Assembly: GCA_019116525.1 (NCBI GenBank)
Contig: DXBM01000063.1
Location: 1 to 43,183, forward strand
DNA length: 43,183 nucleotides
Reading direction: 5' to 3'
Origin: Candidatus Olsenella pullistercoris
GTDB taxonomy: Bacteria; Actinomycetota; Coriobacteriia; Coriobacteriales; Atopobiaceae
Of this stretch, positions 11,940 to 18,956 are shown one piece after another (position 1 is the first letter of the stretch; each line of letters opens with the position of its first letter). The notes under the pieces were generated by a model. It saw only the letters and a list, made by a program, of their open reading frames with translations. It was not told where the DNA came from and made no database searches. The translations under genes and the position numbers were made by a program.

Positions 11940-12266
11940 ATGCAGAAGACCATCAAGTCGAGGTCCGATTTTGAGAGGGTCTTCACGCAGGGGCGCCGCC
12001 TGAGCGACAAGCTCCTGCGCATGCGAGTCGTGGCGCGCGACGACGGCCTCCCGGGAAGGGTGGCCTTCGTCGCGGCCAAGCGGCTTGGGAATGCCGTCTA
12101 CCGGAACAGGTGCAAGCGGGTGCTGAGAGAGGCCGCTCGCGCGGCGCTCCTTCCGATGGACGGCTACGACGTCATTCTCCTTGCCACGAACCAGACGCAT
12201 GACAGCTCCCCCGAGCGCGTCTCGTGTGCTGTGAGAAGACTGCTCGGCAAGGTGGTCGAGAGGTGA
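11940..12266 (+). CDS. rnpA: Ribonuclease P protein component
   Basis: The 108-residue basic protein subunit of RNase P helps the catalytic RNA trim tRNA 5' leaders. It begins [18 protein letters not shown] and carries the RNR signature in [15 protein letters not shown]. An in-frame ATG at 11853 would place the start deep in rpmH and is not used. The 3' end overlaps the GTG start of yidD by 4 bases. The RNA subunit gene was not found in this window. Confidence 0.95.
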   Translation: MQKTIKSRSDFERVFTQGRRLSDKLLRMRVVARDDGLPGRVAFVAAKRLGNAVYRNRCKRVLREAARAALLPMDGYDVILLATNQTHDSSPERVSCAVRRLLGKVVER

Positions 12267-12481
12267 GCGTCGCGGCGCGGGGGGCACAGTCCCTCATCCG
12301 CTTCTACCAGCGCAGGATCTCTCCGCTCTTTGGTCCGCGCTGCATCTACGTTCCCACGTGCTCCGAGTATGCGTACCAGGCCGTCGAGAAGTACGGGTTC
12401 GCGAGGGGGTGCCTTCTCTCGGTCCGACGGATCCTGAGGTGCCATCCCCTCCATGCCGGAGGATATGATCCCGTTCCCTAG
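12263..12481 (+). CDS. yidD: Membrane protein insertion efficiency factor YidD
   Basis: The 72-residue protein has the YidD (DUF37) pattern [31 protein letters not shown], the three conserved Cys (in [10 protein letters not shown] and RCHP) and the closing HAGGYDPVP. It is a small amphipathic membrane-associated protein thought to assist YidC/Sec insertion. The GTG at 12263 overlaps the rnpA stop in GTGA, so translation is probably coupled. yidC follows after 21 bases. Confidence 0.93.
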   Translation: MSVAARGAQSLIRFYQRRISPLFGPRCIYVPTCSEYAYQAVEKYGFARGCLLSVRRILRCHPLHAGGYDPVP

Positions 12482-12502
12482 GGAGCGGACCACGGAGGGA
12501 CC

Positions 12503-13261
12503 ATGTGGGAATGGTTTATTAGCTTTCTGACCTCGGTGCTCGCGGGCATCGAGGGGTTCGTCGGAGACTGGGGCCTTGCGGTCATCATCCTGACGTTCAT
12601 CATTCGTCTCCTGCTCACCCCGCTCATGAACCACTCGACGCGCTCCACCGCGCGCATGCAGGTCATGCAGCCCAAGATCATGGAGATTCAGGAGCGCTAC
12701 GCTGACGACCCCGTTCGTCAGTCGGAGGAGCTGCGCAAGATCTACGCCGAGATGAAGTTCAACCCCCTCGGGGGCTGCCTGCCGGTCATCCTGCAGATGC
12801 CCGTGTTCTTTGCACTCTTCTCTGTTGTGCGAGACGTGCCTGCTGACGCCTGCTTCTATGGCATCCTTCCGTCCATCTCCACCTCGGTGAGCGCCGTGCT
12901 GGCGTCCTCCGGCGTTGTGGCCGCTCTTCCTTACATCATCTTTGACCTGCTCTTTGGTGTGCTCACCTTCCTTCCGCTCGCCATGAACACGGCGAGTCAG
13001 GATGCCGCCGCCCGCAAGCAGTCCCTCTGGATGGGCGGCATCATGGCGCTCATGATGGTGTGGTTCGGTTGGTCGTGCCCCGCCGCGGTCCTTCTTTACT
13101 ACGTCACGTCCTCCCTGTGGGGTGTCGTGCAACAGCGCGTCATCACTAAGCGCGTGATGGAGAAGGCCAAGGCCGAGGCTGAGGAGGCTGCCGCCAACAG
13201 CCCGATCGAGGTTGACGTGGTGCGTCGCGAGAAGAAGCCCCGTCCGCACAAGAAGAACTAG
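12503..13261 (+). CDS. yidC: Membrane protein insertase YidC/OxaA
   Basis: The 252-residue integral membrane insertase is of the short Gram-positive type without a large periplasmic domain. Five hydrophobic segments are visible, beginning at about residues 21-41 (WGLAVIILTFIIRLLLTPLM, with the conserved groove Arg), then at about 92-110, 130-160, 170-190 and 192-212. The cytoplasmic coiled stretch MQVMQPKIMEIQERYADD and FNPLGGCLPVILQMPVF are typical. The Lys/Arg-rich tail (EKKPRPHKKN) probably contacts the ribosome. GGAGGG precedes the ATG. Confidence 0.96.
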   Translation: MWEWFISFLTSVLAGIEGFVGDWGLAVIILTFIIRLLLTPLMNHSTRSTARMQVMQPKIMEIQERYADDPVRQSEELRKIYAEMKFNPLGGCLPVILQMPVFFALFSVVRDVPADACFYGILPSISTSVSAVLASSGVVAALPYIIFDLLFGVLTFLPLAMNTASQDAAARKQSLWMGGIMALMMVWFGWSCPAAVLLYYVTSSLWGVVQQRVITKRVMEKAKAEAEEAAANSPIEVDVVRREKKPRPHKKN

Positions 13262-13329
13262 GACAGTATCCCTGTTCTGCGCATCTACATCGTTACCAAT
13301 TAAGATAATTATTTGTTCGGGAGGGTCTG

Positions 13330-13908
13330 ATGAGTGAGGAAGTTACTATGGAGACCGAGGAGAACCTGGTCCCAGAGGCTGCTGCTCAGGATGACTTTGC
13401 CTCCGTTCGCGAGCACTACGAGACCACGGGCGAGCTGACCGAGGAAGAGACGGATAGGATCGCCGATGTGGCCGTCGGGTACCTCAAGGGCATCCTTGCT
13501 CTCTTTGGCGAGACTAACTCCTCCATCGATGAGTATGACGGCGAGAACGGCGAGCTGATTCTGGACGTCATCGGTGGTGACCTTGCTGTGCTCATCGGCC
13601 GTCATGGTCGCACGCTCGACGCCCTCCAGATGGTGCTGACCTCTCTCATGAGCAGCCGCATCAAGTTCTACTATCCCATCGTCGTTGACATTGAGAGCTA
13701 CAAGAGCCGTCGCAAGAAGAAGCTTGTTGACATGGCTCGCAGCTCTGCTGCGCGTGCCAAGGAGCGCGGAGGCAAGGTGACGCTCTCCCCGATGAACGCC
13801 TATGAGCGTCGCATCATCCACCTTGCTCTTGTGAACGATGAGAGTGTTGTGACGCACTCTGAGGGCGAGGAGCCTGAGCGTCGCGTGGTCATCACCGCAG
13901 TTCGCTGA
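13330..13908 (+). CDS. jag: RNA-binding protein KhpB (Jag), KH and R3H domains
   Basis: The 192-residue protein starts with an acidic stretch of about 35 residues instead of the usual Jag_N domain. A KH-like domain with IGRHGRTLDALQ and an R3H domain with MNAYERRIIHLAL follow. KhpB proteins bind RNA with KhpA and affect cell division and elongation in streptococci; the role in this lineage is inferred. GGGAGGG sits just before the ATG. It follows yidC as in most Gram-positive bacteria, and a strong terminator ends the operon. Confidence 0.92.
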   Translation: MSEEVTMETEENLVPEAAAQDDFASVREHYETTGELTEEETDRIADVAVGYLKGILALFGETNSSIDEYDGENGELILDVIGGDLAVLIGRHGRTLDALQMVLTSLMSSRIKFYYPIVVDIESYKSRRKKKLVDMARSSAARAKERGGKVTLSPMNAYERRIIHLALVNDESVVTHSEGEEPERRVVITAVR

Positions 13909-13930
13909 GACTGTTCCTGATAGACTGACA

Positions 13931-13961
13931 GGGGAGGGTGCTTCGGTACCCTCCCCTTTTT
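13931..13961 (+). terminator. Terminator after jag
   Basis: A 9-bp perfect stem GGGGAGGGT / ACCCTCCCC with a short CTTCGG-type loop is followed by TTTTT. It closes the rpmH-jag operon before rsmG. Confidence 0.93.
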
Positions 13962-14013
13962 CTATGACAGAATCTTTTGACTCGTGGTTTTTTGTCATGA
14001 CAAGGAGTCATAC

Positions 14014-14748
14014 ATGGCTTTGAGTGAACAGACGCAAGCTGAGATGATCCAAGAGCTTCTCAAAGACTATGGGATAGACTGCACTGAGGAACAGAGCCTG
14101 CTGCTTGCTCACCACCTTGCTCTTGTCATCGAGAAGAACAAGGTGTTGAACCTCACTCGTATCGTTGACGTTGACGAGGCGCTGGTGCTCCACGTGCTTG
14201 ATTCTCTTCTGTTGCTTGCCTGCAGCGGTGTCACGATGGATCCCTTCACTTGTTTTGTTGACATGGGAACAGGTGCTGGCTTCCCTGGTATTCCACTTGG
14301 TGTCCTTACTGGGGCACAAGGTGTTCTCGTTGACTCTGTTGGAAAAAAGGTCACTGCAGTAAATGAGTTCATCAAGGAACTTGGACTCAAGAACCTTGTT
14401 GCGGAACATTCTCGTGTTGAGGATCTTGCTCTGAGGATGCGTGGGACTCAGGACTATGTTGTTGCTCGTGCGCTTGCCCGAACCAACATCCTGATTGAGT
14501 ATGCTGCTCCATTCCTCAAGATGGGTGGTTCCTTGTTAGTTGCTAAGGCAAGGCCGGATGAGGATGAACTTAAGGAAGCTCAGCTGGCAGCCAAAATCTG
14601 TGGCTTGTCCCTTGTTTCACGTGAAACATTCGAGCTTCCACACTCACTTGGTCATAGAGAGATTCTCATCTATAAGAGAGTTGGGAAATCGACAATTCGT
14701 CTTCCAAGAAAACCTGGGACAGCAAAACGGGAACCACTTGGGATTTGA
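14014..14748 (+). CDS. rsmG: 16S rRNA (guanine-527-N7) methyltransferase RsmG
   Basis: The 244-residue methyltransferase modifies the 16S rRNA 530 loop using S-adenosylmethionine. The motif VDMGTGAGFPGIPL is the SAM-binding glycine loop of GidB/RsmG, preceded by NKVLNLTRI and HVLDSLLLL. The start at 14014 is set by AAGGAG seven bases upstream, which overlaps the palindrome TTGTCATGACAA (13992-14003). Base composition is visibly more A/T-rich than the neighbouring genes. A perfect parS site lies inside the coding sequence at 14613-14628 and encodes part of the segment VSRETF. Confidence 0.95.
   Translation: MALSEQTQAEMIQELLKDYGIDCTEEQSLLLAHHLALVIEKNKVLNLTRIVDVDEALVLHVLDSLLLLACSGVTMDPFTCFVDMGTGAGFPGIPLGVLTGAQGVLVDSVGKKVTAVNEFIKELGLKNLVAEHSRVEDLALRMRGTQDYVVARALARTNILIEYAAPFLKMGGSLLVAKARPDEDELKEAQLAAKICGLSLVSRETFELPHSLGHREILIYKRVGKSTIRLPRKPGTAKREPLGI
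14613..14628. promoter_or_regulatory. parS site 1 (inside rsmG)
   Basis: The 16-base palindrome TGTTTCACGTGAAACA is an exact match to the consensus parS of the chromosomal ParABS system. It is embedded in the rsmG reading frame. Confidence 0.95.
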
Positions 14749-14767
14749 AACAAGTGATGTGAAAAGA

Positions 14768-14795
14768 GGGCTATGTTTCACGTGAAACATAGCCC
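14768..14795. promoter_or_regulatory. parS site 2 within a 28-bp palindrome
   Basis: A perfect parS core lies at 14774-14789. Its palindrome extends six bases on each side with GGGCTA and TAGCCC, so it can also form a stable hairpin downstream of rsmG and may end rsmG transcripts. Confidence 0.95.
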
Positions 14796-14820
14796 ATTTC
14801 ATAAAGAGAAAAAATCAAGA

Positions 14821-14836
14821 TGTTTCACGTGAAACA
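14821..14836. promoter_or_regulatory. parS site 3, next to the parA promoter
   Basis: A third perfect TGTTTCACGTGAAACA lies 56 bases upstream of parA. A possible -10 TATGAT (14843-14848) would place the -35 region over this site, so ParB binding might affect parAB expression; that is inference. Confidence 0.95.
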
Positions 14837-14892
14837 ATCCCGTATGATGCATGTAGGCAAGGACGCCCTTAACTAAACAAATCGGAGGCCAT

Positions 14893-15693
14893 ATGGACTA
14901 CAAAGACGTAAAACGAGGTCTTCCACAGCGTGATACAAAGGTCATTGCTGTCATCAACCAGAAAGGTGGGGTTGGTAAATCCACAACGGTAATCAACCTC
15001 TCTGCCTGTCTTGGTGAGGGGAAGAAGAAAGTCCTTGTCATTGACTTTGACCCTCAGGGTAACTCAACAAGCGGATATGGCATCGAGAAGGAAGAGCTCG
15101 AGCACGACATCTATGATGTCATTCTACATGACACGCCTATAGAGGACGTTATACAAGAAACCTGTGTGCCGACCGTGTTCATTGCGCCGGCAACAATACA
15201 GCTTGCCACTGCTGAAATTGAGCTCGTAACAGCAATGGCACGAGAGTCGGTGCTCAAAGATGCGATAAAGTCAGTTAAGGACGAGTTTGACTACGTGTTC
15301 ATTGACTGTCCTCCCTCTCTGGGCCTATTGACTATCAATGCACTGACAGCGGCAACGTCTCTTCTAATTCCAATTCAATGTGAGTACTACGCACTTGAGG
15401 GCGTTGCAAAGCTCCTTGAGTCCATGCAGATGGTTCAGCGCAGAATGAATCCTGAGCTTGAGATCTTTGGCGTTGTCATGACAATGTTTGACAGCAGAAC
15501 AACGCTTTCAAAGCAGGTTGTGGATGAGGTACAGTCCTACTTTGGCAAGAAGATGTTCAAGACGGTGATTCCTCGAAACGTAAAGGTCTCTGAGGCGCCA
15601 AGCCATGGTCTGCCGGTAATTCAGTATGCACGTGTTAGCAAGGGCGCCCTCGCCTATTCAAAGCTTGCGAAAGAGGTGGTTGCTCGTGGCTAA
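14893..15693 (+). CDS. parA: Chromosome partitioning ATPase ParA (Soj)
   Basis: The 266-residue Walker-type ATPase drives segregation of ParB-parS complexes on the nucleoid. The deviant Walker A is INQKGGVGKSTTVINLSA. The switch I region is DFDPQGNSTSGYG and Walker B is YVFIDCPPSLGLLTINAL. The C-terminal SEAPSHGLPVIQYA is typical of Soj proteins. GGAGG precedes the ATG. The stop overlaps the parB start by 8 bases. Like rsmG, it is less G/C-rich than most of the window. Confidence 0.97.
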   Translation: MDYKDVKRGLPQRDTKVIAVINQKGGVGKSTTVINLSACLGEGKKKVLVIDFDPQGNSTSGYGIEKEELEHDIYDVILHDTPIEDVIQETCVPTVFIAPATIQLATAEIELVTAMARESVLKDAIKSVKDEFDYVFIDCPPSLGLLTINALTAATSLLIPIQCEYYALEGVAKLLESMQMVQRRMNPELEIFGVVMTMFDSRTTLSKQVVDEVQSYFGKKMFKTVIPRNVKVSEAPSHGLPVIQYARVSKGALAYSKLAKEVVARG

Positions 15694-16552
15694 GAAAACA
15701 GGTCTTGGAAAGGGTCTTGGACTGCTCGTTGGTGAAGCAGACGCAGAGACCGCGGGCATGCGACCGGACTCAACGCTGCCAATTGAGAAGGTCAAGCCTA
15801 ATAAAGGGCAGCCTCGAAAGAGCTTTAAGGCTGAGGAGCTTGCTGAGCTGACTGACTCTATCAAGCAGAACGGCATACTCCAGCCTCTCCTGGTTCGCAA
15901 GGTGGGCGCAGAGTACGAGATCGTTGCAGGAGAGCGTCGCTATCAGGCGGCGCGCGCAGCAGGGCTCAAGGAAGTGCCTGTTGTTATACGCGAGATCTCT
16001 GATGACGAGGTGTTCAAGCTTGCGCTCATCGAGAACCTGCAGCGTTCTGACCTCACTCCCCTTGAAGAGGCGCGCGGCTATCGACAGCTCATCAAGGACA
16101 AGGGACTTACACAGGAGGAGCTTGCCAAGGCGCTCTCGAAGTCTCGGTCAGCGATAACGAACACGCTTCGTCTTCTTGACCTTCCAAAGGAGGTCCAGGA
16201 GCTTGTGGACGAGGGGAGCCTCAGCGCTGGGCACGCAAGGGCCATCCTTTCTGTGCCAAGCGAGGAGGGTCGCATCAAGCTGGCGAGGAAGGTCGTGGAT
16301 GAGCGTCTGTCGGTGCGTCAGACAGAAAGTCTCGCCCCGTTGTTTTCTGTCACGGAGACAACAGAGCGTGCGGTTCGTGTCCCAGTGCCACAGTCGTTCA
16401 AGCGTGCTGCTCGCCAGATGCGCCTTGCCTTGGATACCAACGTTCGCGTGAAGAACGTGCGAGGCAAGAACAAGATTGAGATTGAGTTCTCTGATGAGGA
16501 ACAGCTCGCTCACATCGTTGACCTTCTCGCCGGACCGGATGCGTGGTCCTAG
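15686..16552 (+). CDS. parB: Chromosome partitioning protein ParB (Spo0J)
   Basis: The 288-residue CTP-dependent clamp loads at parS and spreads along DNA. The N-terminal LGKGLGLLVG box is followed by the CTPase motifs QPRKSF and GERRYQAARAAG, then ENLQRSDLTPLEEARGYRQL and the helix-turn-helix LTQEELAKALSKSRSAITN. The C-terminus holds the dimerisation domain. The GTG at 15686 (VAKKTGLGKGL) with AGAGGTGG upstream is chosen; an in-frame start at 15626 lies inside parA. Three perfect parS sites lie within 1.1 kb upstream. Confidence 0.97.
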   Translation: MAKKTGLGKGLGLLVGEADAETAGMRPDSTLPIEKVKPNKGQPRKSFKAEELAELTDSIKQNGILQPLLVRKVGAEYEIVAGERRYQAARAAGLKEVPVVIREISDDEVFKLALIENLQRSDLTPLEEARGYRQLIKDKGLTQEELAKALSKSRSAITNTLRLLDLPKEVQELVDEGSLSAGHARAILSVPSEEGRIKLARKVVDERLSVRQTESLAPLFSVTETTERAVRVPVPQSFKRAARQMRLALDTNVRVKNVRGKNKIEIEFSDEEQLAHIVDLLAGPDAWS

Positions 16553-16553
16553 C

Positions 16554-16793
16554 ATGAAGGTGAGAAACGCGTTGAGAATCTCTGTTGTCCTTGCTGGGGC
16601 AACGGTGCTTGTCTATCGATTTGGGCTGTCCGAGCGCGCGCGTGAAAGTCTCCGAGAGGGGGCACGGAGCGTAAGCGATGCTGTGGAGAGCGTCGTCGAG
16701 AAGATCGAGGACATGGCCGGGATCGTAGTTGACGAGGGACCTCTTCACAACAGAGAAGAGACCGAGCGTGACTGGGAGGCGCTAGGCTACTAA
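16554..16793 (+). CDS. Small membrane-anchored protein after parB, unknown function
   Basis: The 79-residue protein starts one base after the parB stop. One transmembrane segment (about residues 8-24, ISVVLAGATVLVYRFGL) is followed by an amphipathic, charged helix (ERARESLREGARSVSDAVESV) and an acidic tail ending DWEALGY. ATG at 16554 is preferred; ATG at 16539 would overlap parB. I do not recognise a family. The position suggests co-transcription with parAB, but any role in segregation or at the membrane is unproven. Confidence 0.65.
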   Translation: MKVRNALRISVVLAGATVLVYRFGLSERARESLREGARSVSDAVESVVEKIEDMAGIVVDEGPLHNREETERDWEALGY

Positions 16794-16808
16794 AACAGAA
16801 CACATGTT

Positions 16809-16850
16809 CGTGTTGAGCGCGGGCGCCTAGCGGCTCCTGCGCTCAACACG
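16809..16850. terminator. Inverted repeat between convergent genes, possible bidirectional terminator
   Basis: CGTGTTGAGCGC (16809-16820) pairs with GCGCTCAACACG (16839-16850). The rlmN stop codon lies in the 18-base loop. There is no clear U-run, so termination is only a possibility. It separates the post-parB gene from rlmN. Confidence 0.35.
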
Positions 16851-17897
16851 TTGCCTGAGCTGGCCGCACGCAGCGTCGATGTCCGCGCCGCGCGAGTTTC
16901 TCACGGTGGCCTCCACGCCCACGCTGGCAAGGCGCCGCACGAAGTCCTCCGCACGAGCGGGAGTGGAGGGCTGGAACTTTGACCCCTCGACCTCGTTGAG
17001 CTGGATGAGATTGACGTGAGCGAGGGTGCCCTCGCAGAAGTCGCAGAGCGCCTGGAGCTCGGAGTCGGTGTCGTTGACGCCACCGATGAGCGCATACTCG
17101 TAGGTGGGCCGGCGGCCCGTCTTGGAGACGTACTCTCCCATGACGTTGTAGAGGTTGACGAGCGAGTACTTCTTGACGCCGGGCATGAGCGCGTTGCGCG
17201 TGCGCTGGACGGCGGAGTGCAGCGAGACGGCCAGCGTGAACTGCTCGGGCTCGTTGGCAAAGCGCATGATCTGGGGAATGACGCCGCAGGTCGAAACCGT
17301 GAGGTGACGCGCGCCAATGCCAGCACCATCGGGGGAGTTGAGGCGGCGGAGCGCAGCGAGCGTTGCGTCGTAGTTCATGAAGGGCTCACCCTGTCCCATG
17401 AGAACGACGCTGGTGACGCGCTCGCCGAAGTCGTCACGGACGTGCATGACCTGCTCGTAGATCTCTGCCGCGGTCAGGGAGCGCGTAAGCCCCGCGGCTC
17501 CCGTGGCGCAGAAGGCACAGCCCATGGCGCATCCGGCCTGGGTGGACGCGCAGACGGAGAGCTTGTTGCGCGATGGCATGCCCACGCACTCGACGGTGAC
17601 CCCATCAGAAAGGCGCAGGAGGTACTTGCGGCTCCCGTCCTCGGACGCCTGCCGCGCCACCTCCACGGCTGCACCCATGGAGAGGCGCGACGCCAGCTCC
17701 TCCCGCAGCGCCTTGGGGAGGTTGGTCATCTCGTCAAAGGAGCGAGCGTTCTTGGACCACACCCACTCCTCGACCTGCTTTGCCCTGAAGGCAGGCTGGC
17801 CCAGGGAGGCGAGAAGCTCCGTGAGCTCGCCGCGCGTGAGCGAGTGCACGTCCCGGTGCGCGTCCTTCTCGGCGGAAACCTTCTTCTCTGGCGACAT
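16827..17897 (-). CDS. rlmN: Dual-specificity rRNA/tRNA methyltransferase RlmN
   Basis: The 356-residue radical SAM enzyme makes 2-methyladenosine at 23S rRNA A2503 and in some tRNAs. The iron-sulfur motif is CAMGCAFC, followed by GAAGLTRSLTAAEI. MGQGEPFMNY and GVNDTDSE are family landmarks, and a C-terminal Cys (DIDAACGQLR) is available as the catalytic methyl-carrying Cys. The start is ATG at 17897 because AGAGGTGG lies 5 bases upstream; GTG at 17912 lacks this. It is convergent with the parAB unit. Confidence 0.95.
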   Translation of the reverse strand: MSPEKKVSAEKDAHRDVHSLTRGELTELLASLGQPAFRAKQVEEWVWSKNARSFDEMTNLPKALREELASRLSMGAAVEVARQASEDGSRKYLLRLSDGVTVECVGMPSRNKLSVCASTQAGCAMGCAFCATGAAGLTRSLTAAEIYEQVMHVRDDFGERVTSVVLMGQGEPFMNYDATLAALRRLNSPDGAGIGARHLTVSTCGVIPQIMRFANEPEQFTLAVSLHSAVQRTRNALMPGVKKYSLVNLYNVMGEYVSKTGRRPTYEYALIGGVNDTDSELQALCDFCEGTLAHVNLIQLNEVEGSKFQPSTPARAEDFVRRLASVGVEATVRNSRGADIDAACGQLRQRVERRSR

Positions 17898-17996
17898 GAG
17901 ACCACCTCTCACCCAAGAGCCTGGCTTGGGGTATCCTCGTCCTGACGACCTTAGAGAGCGAGTCTAGCGCAAGAAGCCGCGGGCAAAGGAGCTTTG

Positions 17997-18956
17997 ATGG
18001 TACGTGAAGAGCTTAAGAGGCTGAGCGTCGTTGTCATCGGCGGCGGCTGGTCGGACGAGCGAGAGATCTCGCTCCAGTCCGCGGGCGAGTGCCGCCGGGC
18101 GCTCGAGGAGGCTGGATTCGAGCGCGTTGACCTGCTCGACCTTGCTGCGGATGACTTCATTGACCGCATCAGGCAGGAGGGCTACGACGTGGCGTTCGTC
18201 GCGCTCCACGGGACCTACGGCGAGGACGGCTGCATCCAGGGCCTTCTCGAGGTCCTGCGCATCCCCTACACGTTCTCTGGCGTCGCTGCCTCTGCTGCCG
18301 CGTCCGAGAAGCAGGTAGCGAAGGCGGTCTTTCGCGAGGCGGGCATACCCGTCCCGGAGGGCGTTGACGTGCCGGCGGGAACCGTGCTGTCCGAGGAGCA
18401 GCTGGACGAGCTTGTGGAGAGGTTGGGCCTGCCCATCTTCGTGAAGCCAGCGGCCAACGGGTCGAGCTTTGGCGTGACCCGCGTGACTGATCGGGATCAG
18501 ATCAACGATGCCATCTCGGCCGCGGGATCCGCCGGCGGGCGGGTGCTCGTGGAGAGCTGCGTCTCTGGCACCGAGATCACCGTGCCCGTACTGGGCAACG
18601 AGGACGCCCACGCCCTGCCCGTCGTGGAGATCGTGACCGGTGCGCAGTTCTACGACCTCAAGGTCAAGTACGAGCCGTCCGAGCTTCACCACGTCATCCC
18701 GGCGCGCCTCGACGAGGAGGTTTATGCCCGCGCCCAGGAGCTTGCCGTCCGCGCCCACCGCGCTCTCGGCTGCCGCGGCTGCTCGCGCAGCGACTTCATC
18801 GTCACCGAGCAGGGCGTGCCCGTGATTCTCGAGACGAACACGATTCCCGGCATGACCTCCTCGAGCCTCCTGCCCGACTCCGCCCGGCACGACGGGCTCG
18901 AGTTCCCGGAGCTCTGCGCCCGCCTCGTTGAGCTCGCGCTCGAGAGGCGCAGCTAG
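17997..18956 (+). CDS. ddl: D-alanine--D-alanine ligase
   Basis: The 319-residue ATP-grasp enzyme joins two D-alanines for peptidoglycan precursors in the cytoplasm. Seen are VIGGGWSDEREISLQS at the N-terminus, HGTYGEDGCIQGLLEVLRIPYTFSG, ATP-grasp strand PIFVKPAANGSSFGV, and the metal site VILETNTIPGMTSSSLLP. The stretch around YDLKVKYEP fits an ordinary D-Ala ligase, not a recognised vancomycin-resistance type. The ATG at 17997 has AAAGGAGC upstream. The next gene starts directly at the base after its stop codon. Confidence 0.93.
   Translation: MVREELKRLSVVVIGGGWSDEREISLQSAGECRRALEEAGFERVDLLDLAADDFIDRIRQEGYDVAFVALHGTYGEDGCIQGLLEVLRIPYTFSGVAASAAASEKQVAKAVFREAGIPVPEGVDVPAGTVLSEEQLDELVERLGLPIFVKPAANGSSFGVTRVTDRDQINDAISAAGSAGGRVLVESCVSGTEITVPVLGNEDAHALPVVEIVTGAQFYDLKVKYEPSELHHVIPARLDEEVYARAQELAVRAHRALGCRGCSRSDFIVTEQGVPVILETNTIPGMTSSSLLPDSARHDGLEFPELCARLVELALERRS

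Noticed and set aside
12164-13249. 361-codon minus-strand frame opposite yidC
   Set aside because: His/Gly/Asp-rich antisense composition; yidC, rnpA and yidD are unambiguous on the plus strand.
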